Under the pieces are notes generated by a model. It did no database searches, was not told where the DNA came from, and was given only the letters and a program-made list of their open reading frames with translations. Position numbers and translations under genes: made by a program. DNA of 64,000 bases from Methanolapillus ohkumae (GTDB lineage Archaea > Halobacteriota > Methanosarcinia > Methanosarcinales > Methanosarcinaceae): NCBI RefSeq assembly GCF_032594355.1, contig NZ_CP131061.1, positions 1,302,001 through 1,366,000 on the forward strand. Reading direction: 5' to 3'. The number at the start of each line of letters is the position of its first letter. Positions within the stretch are counted from its first letter, which is position 1. Below are positions 1 to 8,352 of the stretch, one piece after another.

Positions 1-1242
1 CGCGTAGGATACATCTTTGACAACGTCCATCAGTTCGTAAAACGGCGCTTTTGACGGCGACCGCTTGTAAGTTTTGTATTCAGCATCCGAGCCGCCGATT
101 TCACGAATCAGCGGCAAAATAGCTTTTTCAATCGCAATTGCCGACGTGATTCCGTCCGCATCTGCATGATGGCGCAGAATAATCGGCCGGGAGCGAAAGA
201 TTGCTTTTCGGATTTCTTTTGCGGCCTGAAGCATCGCCGGGCGAAGCTTTTCTAAAACATCGCTTTGAACCAAAAAAGAGATATCATGCGGCTCAGCCCG
301 AACATCAATCGCCGCGTCCACGCGCTGTAAAAGAGACTTTGTTTCGTCATCCGAGAGCTTTTTTAAACTCAACAATTCGATTTGAATGGAATTATCTCTC
401 AGATTGACTTCCCCGACGGCGGCTACAGCCATTCCGGTCATAATTTCAACATAAGAGCGCTTGCCTGCGCTTTCAAAGCCGGCGCAGGGAACAAGACCGC
501 TTTCATCAGCGATGGTAAAAATCGTCGGCCCGCCGGTTTGTTTGATTTGCAAAACTTCGCCGAGCATCTTGATGACCTTGCCGTTGTCTTTTGCCGTCAA
601 ATCTCCGATTCGGGAGAGAGGAATTTCTTTTTCTACATCAATGATTTGATAATCCAGCGGTTTTTTGGGCACCAGATCCAATTTTGTGTCCCGGCCCTGC
701 CGGCTGATGTTTTTGAGCTGAACAATCAAAGAATCGCCTTTTTGAAGACTTGCGTGTCCGGCTTCAAAGTTTTTCTCATGCATGAGTCCTTTGATGCCGT
801 CGTTGAGTTTGACAAAAGCGCCGAGGTTTGCGACAACGCCGTCCACACAGCCTTTGTAAAGCCTTCCGCTTTCCAAATCATCGTAATCACAGGAATTATC
901 CAAAACATAAACAACCGACGATGATAAACAAGAATTGCAGATTTCTTCCCCATTGGAATTGAGGTAGGGAATCGGACGCCCGCACCGGCTGCAATTGAGA
1001 GTTTCACCTTTGCCGCGGCATTCATCGCACTTTTGTTTCTTTTCATACGTTTTGGTGCCGCCGCACACATCGCAGGTGCCGCTTACAAAAGAACTTAAAT
1101 TTTTTTCCGAGAGGTCCATTAAGTTGATGGATTTGGTTTTTCCCGAGCCGGTTGAGCCGACTGTGCCGCTGCATTTCGGACAGGGACCGGACTCCAAAAG
1201 AAGAAAACCTTCGCCCCGGCATTTTGAACATTTTTCACTCAT
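1..1242 (-). CDS. Archaeal RecJ-like DHH phosphoesterase with DnaJ-type zinc finger (3' part cut off by window edge)
   Basis: An uninterrupted frame of 414 codons runs from ATG at 1242 to the window edge, so the C-terminus is missing. Visible in order: CxxC pairs at residues 5-8, 21-24, 57-60, 72-75 and 84-87 resembling the DnaJ central zinc finger; an S1-like segment around 115-195; a second OB-fold-like region around 215-290; and the DHH-family metal motif RHHADADGI near residue 370. This order matches the archaea-specific RecJ-like family (COG1107), predicted single-strand-specific nucleases or phosphoesterases of DNA or RNA repair and processing. The start is supported by the CxxC following directly. 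The rest of the DHH and DHHA1 domains should lie outside the window. Family assignment is from motifs only. Confidence 0.85.
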   Translation of the reverse strand, partial: MSEKCSKCRGEGFLLLESGPCPKCSGTVGSTGSGKTKSINLMDLSEKNLSSFVSGTCDVCGGTKTYEKKQKCDECRGKGETLNCSRCGRPIPYLNSNGEEICNSCLSSSVVYVLDNSCDYDDLESGRLYKGCVDGVVANLGAFVKLNDGIKGLMHEKNFEAGHASLQKGDSLIVQLKNISRQGRDTKLDLVPKKPLDYQIIDVEKEIPLSRIGDLTAKDNGKVIKMLGEVLQIKQTGGPTIFTIADESGLVPCAGFESAGKRSYVEIMTGMAVAAVGEVNLRDNSIQIELLSLKKLSDDETKSLLQRVDAAIDVRAEPHDISFLVQSDVLEKLRPAMLQAAKEIRKAIFRSRPIILRHHADADGITSAIAIEKAILPLIREIGGSDAEYKTYKRSPSKAPFYELMDVVKDVSYA

Positions 1243-1444
1243 AATTCTCACTGGGAAGTAAAAACGATATTAGAATATAAATTATTGCAAAAAACGAAAT
1301 AAATCAAAAATAATATTGAAAAATAATATTGAAAAACAGCATCAAATATAAATGAAAAATATTATCCTTTTAAATATTTGTATTTTGTATACATTGTGTT
1401 CATAGATTTTGAAATATTTTATTTTGCAAAACGGAGGCTAAAAA

Positions 1445-2149
1445 ATGATACATGTCATTAAAGAATACGAACGTGTCGTTATTTTCAGAATGGGACGGTT
1501 AAACGGCGTCAAAGGACCCGGTGTTTTTTTTACAATCCCGGTTCTGGACAAATATGAAAAAATCGACATGAGAACCGTCACGATTGATGTCCCGAAACAA
1601 GATATCATTACCAAAGACAACGTGACGATTACGGTGGACGCGATTGTTTACTACAAAGTGGTGGACCCGCAAATGGCCATTACGGAAGTGGAAAACTTCA
1701 AATATGCGACATCGATGCTTGCGCAAACGACACTGCGCGATATTTTGGGACAAATGGAACTCGATGAAGTCTTGACGCAACGTGAAAAAGTCAATGAGGA
1801 ACTTCAGAAATTGCTGGACCGGGATACTGACCCATGGGGAATTCGAGTATCTTCCGTGACGATTCGGGATGTGAGTCTTCCGGACTCGATGTTGCGCGCG
1901 ATTGCAAAACAGGCGGAAGCCGAACGTGAAAAGCGTTCCCGGATTATTTTGGCGGAAGGCGAGCATATTTCCGCAACAAAAATGCGTGACGCTGCCGTGT
2001 TGTATGATGAAATTCCGGTCGCAATCCGCTTAAGAGAACTTCAAACGCTTTCCGAAATCGCTCGGGAAAAGAATTTAATTGTGGTGACAAACACAACAGG
2101 TGCCGCAGATATGATTGCAATGTCGGAAGCAGCAAATAAAAAGAAATAA
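1445..2149 (+). CDS. SPFH/Band 7 slipin-type protein without N-terminal membrane segment
   Basis: 234 residues that read as a stomatin/slipin SPFH domain from the first residues (EYERVVIFRMGR, GPGVFF, then VDAIVYYKV and the RDILGQMELDEVLTQRE segment), followed by a charged helical stretch and a short tail. Slipins normally begin with a hydrophobic hairpin that anchors them in the membrane; here an in-frame TAA (1439-1441) lies directly before the ATG, so no such segment can be added. GGAG of a ribosome site lies about 8 nt upstream. Family members scaffold membrane microdomains and often pair with an NfeD protease, but no nfeD gene is adjacent. Soluble or peripheral location is inference. Confidence 0.9.
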   Translation: MIHVIKEYERVVIFRMGRLNGVKGPGVFFTIPVLDKYEKIDMRTVTIDVPKQDIITKDNVTITVDAIVYYKVVDPQMAITEVENFKYATSMLAQTTLRDILGQMELDEVLTQREKVNEELQKLLDRDTDPWGIRVSSVTIRDVSLPDSMLRAIAKQAEAEREKRSRIILAEGEHISATKMRDAAVLYDEIPVAIRLRELQTLSEIAREKNLIVVTNTTGAADMIAMSEAANKKK

Positions 2150-2258
2150 AAATGAAGACAAAATGAAAAAATAACGAAAATAATTGTTAAATCTTGTTGC
2201 AGCTACTCTTTTTAATTTTTATGACGGCTGCAACTATTTATAATTATTCTGTTTTGGA

Positions 2259-2292
2259 TGCTGCCGCCGCACGCGTTATAGCGACACATTTT
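2259..2292 (+). repeat. Dispersed GC-rich intergenic motif, copy 1
   Basis: GC-rich block with core GCCGCCGCACGCGTTAT followed by GCGACACATTTT in an AT-rich spacer. The same core recurs, with variation and in both orientations, at six to seven other spacers of this window. Confidence 0.6.
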
Positions 2293-2336
2293 CGAAAAAG
2301 TTAAACAAAAACTAGAGACGAATTTTTTAGATTTTG

Positions 2337-2466
2337 CAACTGCTGCGACTGTTTACAGTATTTAGCATTGCTGCGATAGTTTACAGTTTTTAGCATTGCT
2401 GCGACCGTTTATAGTTTTTAACATTGCTGCGACCGTTTATAGTTTTTAACATTGCTGCTGTATTTT
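2337..2466 (+). repeat. 28-bp tandem array (about 4.5 units), composite element A
   Basis: Head-to-tail units of 28 bp with core CATTGCTGCGACCGTTTA; two adjacent central units are identical and the outer ones diverge. There are no unique spacers, so this is not a CRISPR array. It is followed 30 bp later by the hairpin at 2497-2538, an arrangement repeated at two other loci. Confidence 0.8.
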
Positions 2467-2496
2467 ACCACACACTTCCTATCAGAATAGTGTTTT

Positions 2497-2538
2497 CCGA
2501 AAAATTCGAGACGCGGAATGCGTCTCGAATTTTCGGGA
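2497..2538 (+). repeat. Long inverted repeat (hairpin) of composite element A
   Basis: Arms CCGAAAAATTCGAGACGC and GCGTCTCGAATTTTCGGG pair with 14 contiguous base pairs, one bulged A and three more pairs around a 5-6 nt loop. The arms and right flank (GGGACAGTTTG) resemble the hairpin at 26843-26882. It could terminate transcription, but no U-tract follows on either strand. Confidence 0.8.
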
Positions 2539-2628
2539 CAGTTTGCCCGAATATGAGCAGAAGTGGAAAAAACAGAAATGAAAAATAAAAAAATGGAGAA
2601 TAGAAATTCTCATTCAAAAATAAAAACG

Positions 2629-2826
2629 TGGGGCCGGTGAGATTTGAACTCACAACCGACGGGTCTCTCCGAATTGCCGTTCTCCGGCGACTCTGTACCG
2701 CGCAAAAACTTCAGCGCTCCAACGGCTCCTCATTGCATTTTCCCGTCGGAAAACGCTCGGTTGACCCGTTGCTCATCATAAATATCCGCTGGAGCCCATC
2801 GCCCTACCAGGTTAGGCCACAGCCCC
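2629..2826 (-). tRNA. tRNA-Trp(CCA) with 124-nt bulge-helix-bulge intron
   Basis: Exon 1 is 2826-2789 and exon 2 is 2664-2629. The 7-bp acceptor stem, D arm, T arm (GTGAG/CTCAC) and anticodon stem (ATGGG/CCCGT) all form, with loop CTCCAGA giving anticodon CCA and A73; CCA is not encoded. The splice site is a canonical bulge-helix-bulge: central helix CTCC/GGAG flanked by 3-nt bulges AGC and AGA, so cleavage falls after G37 and before A38. An A-box-like TTTAAATA lies near 2867-2874 upstream. Confidence 0.95.
2665..2788 (-). ncRNA. tRNA-Trp intron containing a C/D box 2'-O-methylation guide
   Basis: Read on the minus strand the intron has box C (ATGATGA), box D' (CCGA, 2757-2760), box C' (TGAGGA) and box D (CTGA, 2711-2714). 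The guide before box D pairs for 10 nt, with one G-U, across the 5' exon-intron junction; by the box-plus-five rule it targets C34. The guide before D' pairs with GACCCGT across the 3' splice site and targets nucleotide 39. Both targets match the known haloarchaeal tRNA-Trp intron guide, so function is inferred by homology plus direct complementarity. Confidence 0.88.
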
Positions 2827-3076
2827 GATTATGTTTATTTAAATTGACCTCATGAATGAAATAAATAATATTTAAATCGTCCTTTGGGTTGTCTGCTACA
2901 AATGAAATAATTCAATATATCCTTAACGGTCAAACAATCCAATTTTTAAAAAATTTTCACCTCAACCGGATGAAAAACTGCCGGGTATTTATAGGATTTA
3001 AGCTATTTTTCTTTTCAAAATAAAGAAGGAAAGGAAAAATAAAAAGTAAATAAAAGGAAAATAAGAAGGAAATAAA

Positions 3077-3301
3077 ATGGTTCTGGAAGACTTAGACCTC
3101 TGGCAAAAATTATTCCTCGTTTTGATTGTCGTGATGCTTCTGAAAATCATGTTTGATGTCAACCGGCTCATGAGAAAAAGAAATGAAGCGCAAAAAAAAG
3201 AAGCCATCAATAGAACCGAATCCAACGCTTCATGCGAAACCTTGCAACACCAAATGGAAAGAGAAAATGCGATTGATGCGGAATTTGAGGAAAATAAATA
3301 A
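3077..3301 (+). CDS. Small single-span membrane protein, unknown function
   Basis: 74 residues: a short acidic start, one strongly hydrophobic segment (about residues 11-27, LFLVLIVVMLLKIMF), then a charged, probably helical tail rich in Lys, Arg and Glu. GAAGGA lies 7 nt before the ATG at proper spacing, which supports translation. I recognise no family. The predicted topology is an N-terminal anchor with a cytoplasmic basic tail. It stands alone between tRNA-Trp and the convergent purL, and the flanks are low-complexity AT-rich DNA. A chance frame is possible, but the membrane segment plus ribosome site make a real gene more likely than not. Confidence 0.55.
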   Translation: MVLEDLDLWQKLFLVLIVVMLLKIMFDVNRLMRKRNEAQKKEAINRTESNASCETLQHQMERENAIDAEFEENK

Positions 3302-3428
3302 ATGAATAAATGGAAGCAATCAAAAGACAAAAAAATAAAAAAACAACTGTTAAAATAAAAACCACGCATGGAAATATTAAAAGAAAATATCTTAAAATGA
3401 ACCGCTATTTTTTGATTTTTTTAAAAAA

Positions 3429-3460
3429 ATGTGTTGCCGTAACGCGCGCCCGCCACCGCC
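3429..3460 (-). repeat. Dispersed GC-rich intergenic motif, copy 2
   Basis: On the minus strand this reads GGCGCGCGTTACGGCAACACA followed by T-rich DNA (core shown in part), matching copy 1 and the copy at 17556. It sits in the purL 3' spacer. Confidence 0.6.
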
Positions 3461-3528
3461 AAAGCCAAAAATAAATTAAAAAATAGAATAAATTAAAAAA
3501 TAAATGAATGAAAAAGAGATGAAAAAAG

Positions 3529-3550
3529 AGAAATGAGAAGACTCATTTCT
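3529..3550 (-). terminator. Hairpin terminator of purL
   Basis: AGAAATGAG / CTCATTTCT with a 4-nt loop, 43 nt after the purL stop; on the minus strand it is followed by CTTTTTTC. Confidence 0.7.
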
Positions 3551-3592
3551 TTTTAGTTTATTTCATTCATTTTCATTTTAATTTTTCAAAAA

Positions 3593-5800
3593 TCAGTAAG
3601 ATTTTTGCGTATATCCTTTTTTCATGGCTTTTTCAATTGTAGAAGATGCTTCATCAATTTCCGCTTTTGTCAAAACAACTGTTCCGGCATTGAGTTTGAG
3701 GCTCAAGTCGGCGGATTTCTTTGTTTTTCCGATTTCAATTGCCGGAATTCCGTTTAAAAGTGCCATGACTTTTTCCGGAGATTTAGTCGTAAGAATAGCC
3801 CGCGCCGGAGATTCTGAGAATAAGATTTCATCGGAAAGACCGTTCATTTTGGACAAATCCACATCAGCTCCAACATTGGAAACCATTTTAGTCAATGCCG
3901 CCGCAATGCCGCCTTTTGAAATATCATGCGCTGTTGTTACAAATCCGGACGCGCACACTTCCGCGATTTTGGCGACAACTTTTTCGTAATCCGCCGGAAC
4001 AGACGGAACAACGCCGGCCATTTCCATTTTAGAAACACGGTAATATTCACTGCCGCCCATTTCCGGATTAGTGGTACCCACCATAATAACGGTTTCATCC
4101 GCCGCCTTAAAGAAGGAAGAGGGGACCGGTTTTTCAAAAGAAACAATTCCCAAAACACCGATTGCCGGCGTCGGAAGAATGGCGGTGTTGAATTCATCAC
4201 TTTCATTGTAAAGAGAAACGTTTCCGCCGACCACCGGAATGTTGAGCTTTTTGGCAGCATCTGCCATTCCCAAAACGGATTGTTTTAAAACCCAGTATTG
4301 TTCCGGTTTTTTGGGATTTCCGAAGTTTAAATTGTCTAATAAACAAAGACCTGGTGCCCCTTTGACCGCAACATTCATGGCATTTTCAATGACCGTGATC
4401 GTCGCACCGATATACGGATCCAAAAGAGAAACAGCCGGCTCGCAGCCGCAAGTCATTGCAACTCCCTTTTTGTCGGTCACTTTTATAATTCCGGCGTCTC
4501 CGCCGCTTTCGCCGACGACACTCGGAAGAGTTGTTTCTTTATATTTGTCCCAAACCCATTTGCGGGAAGCTAAGTTGTAAGAAGAAATCAACGTCAAAAC
4601 GGATTTTTTAATTTCATCCGGCGTTTGCGGCGACTTGGGTTTTTTGGAAATCAAATCCGCCGGTCTTTTTGCCGGCTCTTTGGACGGCAACTCAAATTTA
4701 GGAACACCCTGGACCAAAAACCGAAGCGGAAGCTCTACTTCTATTTTTCCTTTGTATTCAACCCGGTAAACCGGTTCTTTGGTTAAATAACCGATATCTG
4801 CCGCCGGAACATCGTGCTTTTTCATAATGTCCAAGACTTTTGGGACATTCTCGGGTTTGATTTCCGCAAGCATTCTTTCCTGAGTTTCCGCAAGCATAAT
4901 TTCATAAGCGGTCATGTTGTCGTATTTGACCGGAACGGCGTCCGCCAAAATCAGTGCGCCAAGGCCACCTTTGTCCGGAAGTTCAGAAGTCGCGCCAGCC
5001 ATTCCGGCCGCACCCAAATCACGGCAAGATTCCACCAATTTCTTTTCAATAATTTCAATTGTCGCGTCAATCAGGCGTCTTTCCAAATCTGCATCTCCGG
5101 CAGGAATTGCTGATTTCTCCGGCACGTCTTCGTCCTCCGCCATCGCGTTGGATGCAAACGATGCGCCTCCAAGCCCGTCTCGGCCTGTTTTTGAGCCAAA
5201 GAGAATCAACCGATTTCCGGCGGCTTTGGGAATGGAAGTCATGATGTTTTCTTTTTTGCCGACGCCGACACACACCACATTTACCAGAGGATTTCCGTTG
5301 TAACGCTCGTCAAAATAAGATTCACCGCGAACGGCTGCGACTTTTATGGTTTTGGAATAGTCTGCTGAGCCTTGTAAAATGTTATCAAAAAGCCAGCGGT
5401 TTTTCTCGGAATCCAAAGGACCGATATAAAACGGAGCCAAAACGGCAACGGATCGCATGCCCATGGAAATGACATCGCGGACAATTCCACCGACTCCGGT
5501 TGCGGCACCGCTGTAAGGATCAACATAAGAAGGATGGTTGTGGCTTTCCATAGCAACCGAGAGAACGTACTCATCGTCGAATTTAACAATCGCGGCATCG
5601 TCCCCGGGACCAATGATGACATTTTCACCATCGGTTTTGAAATTTCTCAAAAGAACGCCGCTTGAGCGGTAGGAACAGTGTTCGCTCCAAAGATTTAAAA
5701 AAAAGCCTTGCTCTAAAGTGTTGGGCTCGCGGCCTAACTTTTCAACGATCAGTTTGTGATCTTCTGCAGGTAACATGGACATGGATATCAGCCTTTCCAA
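3593..5800 (-). CDS. purL: Phosphoribosylformylglycinamidine synthase subunit II
   Basis: 735 residues, the usual length of the small PurL of the PurLQS complex. It catalyses the ATP- and glutamine-dependent conversion of FGAR to FGAM in purine synthesis, with PurQ supplying ammonia and PurS bridging. Characteristic stretches are LWSEHCSYRSS, the nucleotide-binding GPGDDAAIVKFDDEY, MESHNHPSYVDPYSGAATG, and the second AIRS-like half with VVGGNVSLYNES and TAHDISKGGIAAAL. The first Met is at 5800, but Met codons at 5782 and 5776 (MLPAEDHK) fit the family N-terminus better, so the true start may be 18-24 nt downstream. purQ and purS are not adjacent. A strong hairpin terminator follows. Confidence 0.97.
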   Translation of the reverse strand: MERLISMSMLPAEDHKLIVEKLGREPNTLEQGFFLNLWSEHCSYRSSGVLLRNFKTDGENVIIGPGDDAAIVKFDDEYVLSVAMESHNHPSYVDPYSGAATGVGGIVRDVISMGMRSVAVLAPFYIGPLDSEKNRWLFDNILQGSADYSKTIKVAAVRGESYFDERYNGNPLVNVVCVGVGKKENIMTSIPKAAGNRLILFGSKTGRDGLGGASFASNAMAEDEDVPEKSAIPAGDADLERRLIDATIEIIEKKLVESCRDLGAAGMAGATSELPDKGGLGALILADAVPVKYDNMTAYEIMLAETQERMLAEIKPENVPKVLDIMKKHDVPAADIGYLTKEPVYRVEYKGKIEVELPLRFLVQGVPKFELPSKEPAKRPADLISKKPKSPQTPDEIKKSVLTLISSYNLASRKWVWDKYKETTLPSVVGESGGDAGIIKVTDKKGVAMTCGCEPAVSLLDPYIGATITVIENAMNVAVKGAPGLCLLDNLNFGNPKKPEQYWVLKQSVLGMADAAKKLNIPVVGGNVSLYNESDEFNTAILPTPAIGVLGIVSFEKPVPSSFFKAADETVIMVGTTNPEMGGSEYYRVSKMEMAGVVPSVPADYEKVVAKIAEVCASGFVTTAHDISKGGIAAALTKMVSNVGADVDLSKMNGLSDEILFSESPARAILTTKSPEKVMALLNGIPAIEIGKTKKSADLSLKLNAGTVVLTKAEIDEASSTIEKAMKKGYTQKSY

Positions 5801-6095
5801 TAGGTTTTTAACAAGTACCGTTGCTTTTTTTATGAAAACTGAATTTTGAAATATTTCAACTCATCTTGAAATTTAATTCTTTTGAATCATTTCAACTCAT
5901 TTTTTCAATTATTTTCATATTTTTAGATAAATCTAAAAAACAACTCATTTATGGAAATGAGCGATAATTTAAAAGTCTTGTCATAGACAAAAAAATAAGA
6001 TAAATTTGTCATGGATTATATTGATAAAAAGAGAAGGAAAAGAGTTTTTTGAAGAAAAAAATCCTTAAAAATATAATGAAATATCATGAACTTGT
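5801..6095. other. AT-rich spacer between purL and larB
   Basis: Divergent promoter region with no gene seen. It holds a short hairpin CTCATTTATGGAAATGAG near 5944 and A/T runs; several TATA-like stretches are present but none can be assigned with confidence. Confidence 0.4.
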
Positions 6096-6215
6096 GTTTT
6101 TGGATTTGGATTTGGATTTGGATTTTGATTTGGATTTGGATTTGGATTTGGATTTGGATTTGGATTTTGATTTGAATTTGGATTTGGATTTGGATTTGGA
6201 TTTTAATTTTAATTT
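6096..6215 (+). repeat. Hexanucleotide repeat (GGATTT)n
   Basis: About 20 copies of GGATTT with scattered variants (GATTTT, AATTTG, AATTTT). It is open in frame and would encode alternating Leu-Asp, but it has no domain and ends just before larB, so I treat it as a simple repeat rather than a gene. Confidence 0.85.
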
Positions 6216-6271
6216 GGATTGTTTGAGATAGATATAAAAGATTTAAGCATATTGATAAAAGCAGAAAACTT

Positions 6272-7042
6272 ATGGATATTCAAAAAATTCTCAAACAATA
6301 TCGGGCGGGGGAAATAGACTTGACCGCGGCCGAAGAAAACATCCGCTCCATGGGATTTTTGGCCGTGTCGGATATTGCTAAAATCGACACGTACCGGTGC
6401 AAAAGAACAGGAGTTCCCGAAGCGGTTTTGGCCGAGGGGAAGAAAACCAAGGATTTAATCAAAATTGTCCGGGCACAAATGGAATCTAACGGGCGTGTCT
6501 TGGTGACGCGGGTCTCCAAGAAAAAATTAAAGGCCCTTCAGTCTGAATTTGAATTTATCGAAAACGGAAAAAGTGCATCGGTCTGCATTGTGCATGACGG
6601 AAAAACAAAAAGAAAAGAAAACGGTGGTCTTGTCGCTTTTATTTCGGCCGGGACGGCTGACATTTCCGTCTTGGAAGAAGCAAAAATGACAGCGGAAGAG
6701 ATGGGATGCCAAACGATTGAGATTTACGATGTCGGCGTGGCCGGTTATCAACGCTTATTTTTGGAAGCGGACAAGTTAAAAGATGCAAAACCGGATGCGG
6801 TGGTTGTTGCCGCGGGACGGGAAGGAACGCTGCCGACCGTTGTTGCCGGAATCATCGACGCGCCGGTCATTGGCCTTCCGGTTTCAACCGGATATGGCGC
6901 CGGAAAATCAGGACAAGCCGCTCTTTTGTCTATGCTTCAATCGTGTTCTGTTATCAGTGTCGTGAATATCGATGCCGGGTTTGTGGCCGGGGCCTATGCC
7001 GCCCGCATCGCAAACCGGATGGAAAAACTCCGGCGGAAATGA
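6272..7042 (+). CDS. larB: Nickel-pincer cofactor biosynthesis protein LarB
   Basis: 256 residues with an N-terminal helical region and a C-terminal PurE-like (AIR carboxylase-like) domain: GGLVAFISAGTADISVLEEA, DVGVAGYQRL, VVVAAGREGTLPTVVAGI and PVIGLPVSTGYG. LarB carboxylates and hydrolyses nicotinic acid adenine dinucleotide to give pyridinium-3,5-biscarboxylic acid mononucleotide, the first step toward the Ni-pincer nucleotide used by LarA-type racemases. larC follows 68 nt downstream in the same direction, so the two are probably co-transcribed. No larA or larE lies in the window. The ribosome site before the ATG is weak. A generic 'AIR carboxylase-like' label is the alternative, but the larC neighbour makes LarB the better call. 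Confidence 0.93.
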   Translation: MDIQKILKQYRAGEIDLTAAEENIRSMGFLAVSDIAKIDTYRCKRTGVPEAVLAEGKKTKDLIKIVRAQMESNGRVLVTRVSKKKLKALQSEFEFIENGKSASVCIVHDGKTKRKENGGLVAFISAGTADISVLEEAKMTAEEMGCQTIEIYDVGVAGYQRLFLEADKLKDAKPDAVVVAAGREGTLPTVVAGIIDAPVIGLPVSTGYGAGKSGQAALLSMLQSCSVISVVNIDAGFVAGAYAARIANRMEKLRRK

Positions 7043-7110
7043 ATGAAAAGAAAGAAACAAAAACAGACATAGATGAATAAGGGAGACAAAAAGTCGGAGG
7101 GGAAAATAAA

Positions 7111-8352
7111 ATGAGAGTTCTGGTATTGGATCCGTTTTCAGGGGCTTCCGGAGATATGATTTTGGGAGCACTTTTGGATTTGGGCGCATCCCCCGAATTT
7201 ATTCGGGAAAATATTTCCGCGGTGGCCGACGTTTCTTTTTCTGTCCGGCCCGTATCTAAGCAAGGGATGGGCGCATCCAAAGCAATCATTGAAGAAGATC
7301 ACGAAAATAATGCGCGGACATATTTTGAAATTGTGGAAGGGATTCAAAAAGCACCCTTAAATCCGAAAATTAAATCCGATGCATTATCCGTTTTTGAAAG
7401 GATTGCGACAGCCGAATCCAAAATTCACAAAAAGCCGTTGGATCATCTTCATTTTCATGAAACTGGACAAAATGACGCGATTGCGGATGTTGTCGGGGCT
7501 TGCGCCGGTTTTTATGATTTGGCTCAAAATAAAAAAACCACCTACGAACAGATTTTTTGTAAAAATATCAATGTCGGTGGCGGTTTTGTCAAGTGCGCGC
7601 ATGGAGAGCTTCCGGTTCCGGCGCCGGCGACGCTTGAGATTCTTCGGGCCGGACAACTGCCTTTTTATTCCAAAGGAGAAATTGAACTTTTAACGCCGAC
7701 AGGCGCCGCTCTTTTGACACATTTCTCAAAACCCGCCCAACTCATGACCGGAACAGAAATTTTAACCGGATACGGTGCCGGGTCTGCTGACACGGCTTTG
7801 CCGAATGTTTTGCGTTTATCGCTCATGGACTTAAAAGAAAAAACAGAGGAAACCGACACTTTTGCCCACAGTTTTGAGTTTCCGAAAGAGCAAATCGAAA
7901 TTTTGGAAACAAATGTGGATGACGTGACCGGTGAAATCCTCGGCTGTCTTACGGATGATTTGATGGAGATGGGGGCTCGGGACGTTTCGATTGTGCCGAT
8001 TTTCATGAAAAAGGGGCGTCCGGCTCATTTGATTCGAGTCATCGCAAAGCCAAAAGATTCGGAAAAATTGGCTCGAAAAATCATAATGGAAACGGGATCT
8101 TTGGGGATTCGGGTGATTCCATCCAGGCACAGGCTGTCTGTTTCCCGGGAAATGAGAAACGTTGAAATGGAGTTTGCCGGAAAAAAATACCAAATTCCGG
8201 TCAAGATTGCGCGGTTGCCGGAAGGCGAAATTGTACATATTTCAGCCGAATATGAAGATTGCCGAAAAATCGCGAAAGAAACAAAGATTCCGCTTCAAAA
8301 AATTATTCAAAAAACGGAAGTGGAAAGCTTAAAAAAAGGAGATTTCCGGTAA
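7111..8352 (+). CDS. larC: Nickel insertion protein LarC
   Basis: 413 residues beginning with the family signature LDPFSGASGDMILGALLDLG. Other conserved stretches are HFHETGQNDAIADVVGAC, NVGGGFVKCAHGELPVPAPA, LLTPTGAALLTHF, and in the C-terminal half ETNVDDVTGEILG and MKKGRPAHLIRVI. LarC uses CTP to insert nickel into the dithiolate nucleotide made by LarB and LarE. In some bacteria larC is split and joined by programmed frameshifting; here it is one continuous frame. GGAGGGG lies 8 nt upstream of the ATG. The end of the gene (TTCCGGT, 8345-8351) can pair with ACCGGAA at 8389-8395, of unknown significance. Which enzyme receives the cofactor in this organism is not shown by the sequence. Confidence 0.95.
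   Translation: MRVLVLDPFSGASGDMILGALLDLGASPEFIRENISAVADVSFSVRPVSKQGMGASKAIIEEDHENNARTYFEIVEGIQKAPLNPKIKSDALSVFERIATAESKIHKKPLDHLHFHETGQNDAIADVVGACAGFYDLAQNKKTTYEQIFCKNINVGGGFVKCAHGELPVPAPATLEILRAGQLPFYSKGEIELLTPTGAALLTHFSKPAQLMTGTEILTGYGAGSADTALPNVLRLSLMDLKEKTEETDTFAHSFEFPKEQIEILETNVDDVTGEILGCLTDDLMEMGARDVSIVPIFMKKGRPAHLIRVIAKPKDSEKLARKIIMETGSLGIRVIPSRHRLSVSREMRNVEMEFAGKKYQIPVKIARLPEGEIVHISAEYEDCRKIAKETKIPLQKIIQKTEVESLKKGDFR

Noticed and set aside
6049..6231. Leu-Asp repeat protein of 60 residues
   Set aside because: It is a translation of the GGATTT microsatellite; homopolymer-like content and no family.
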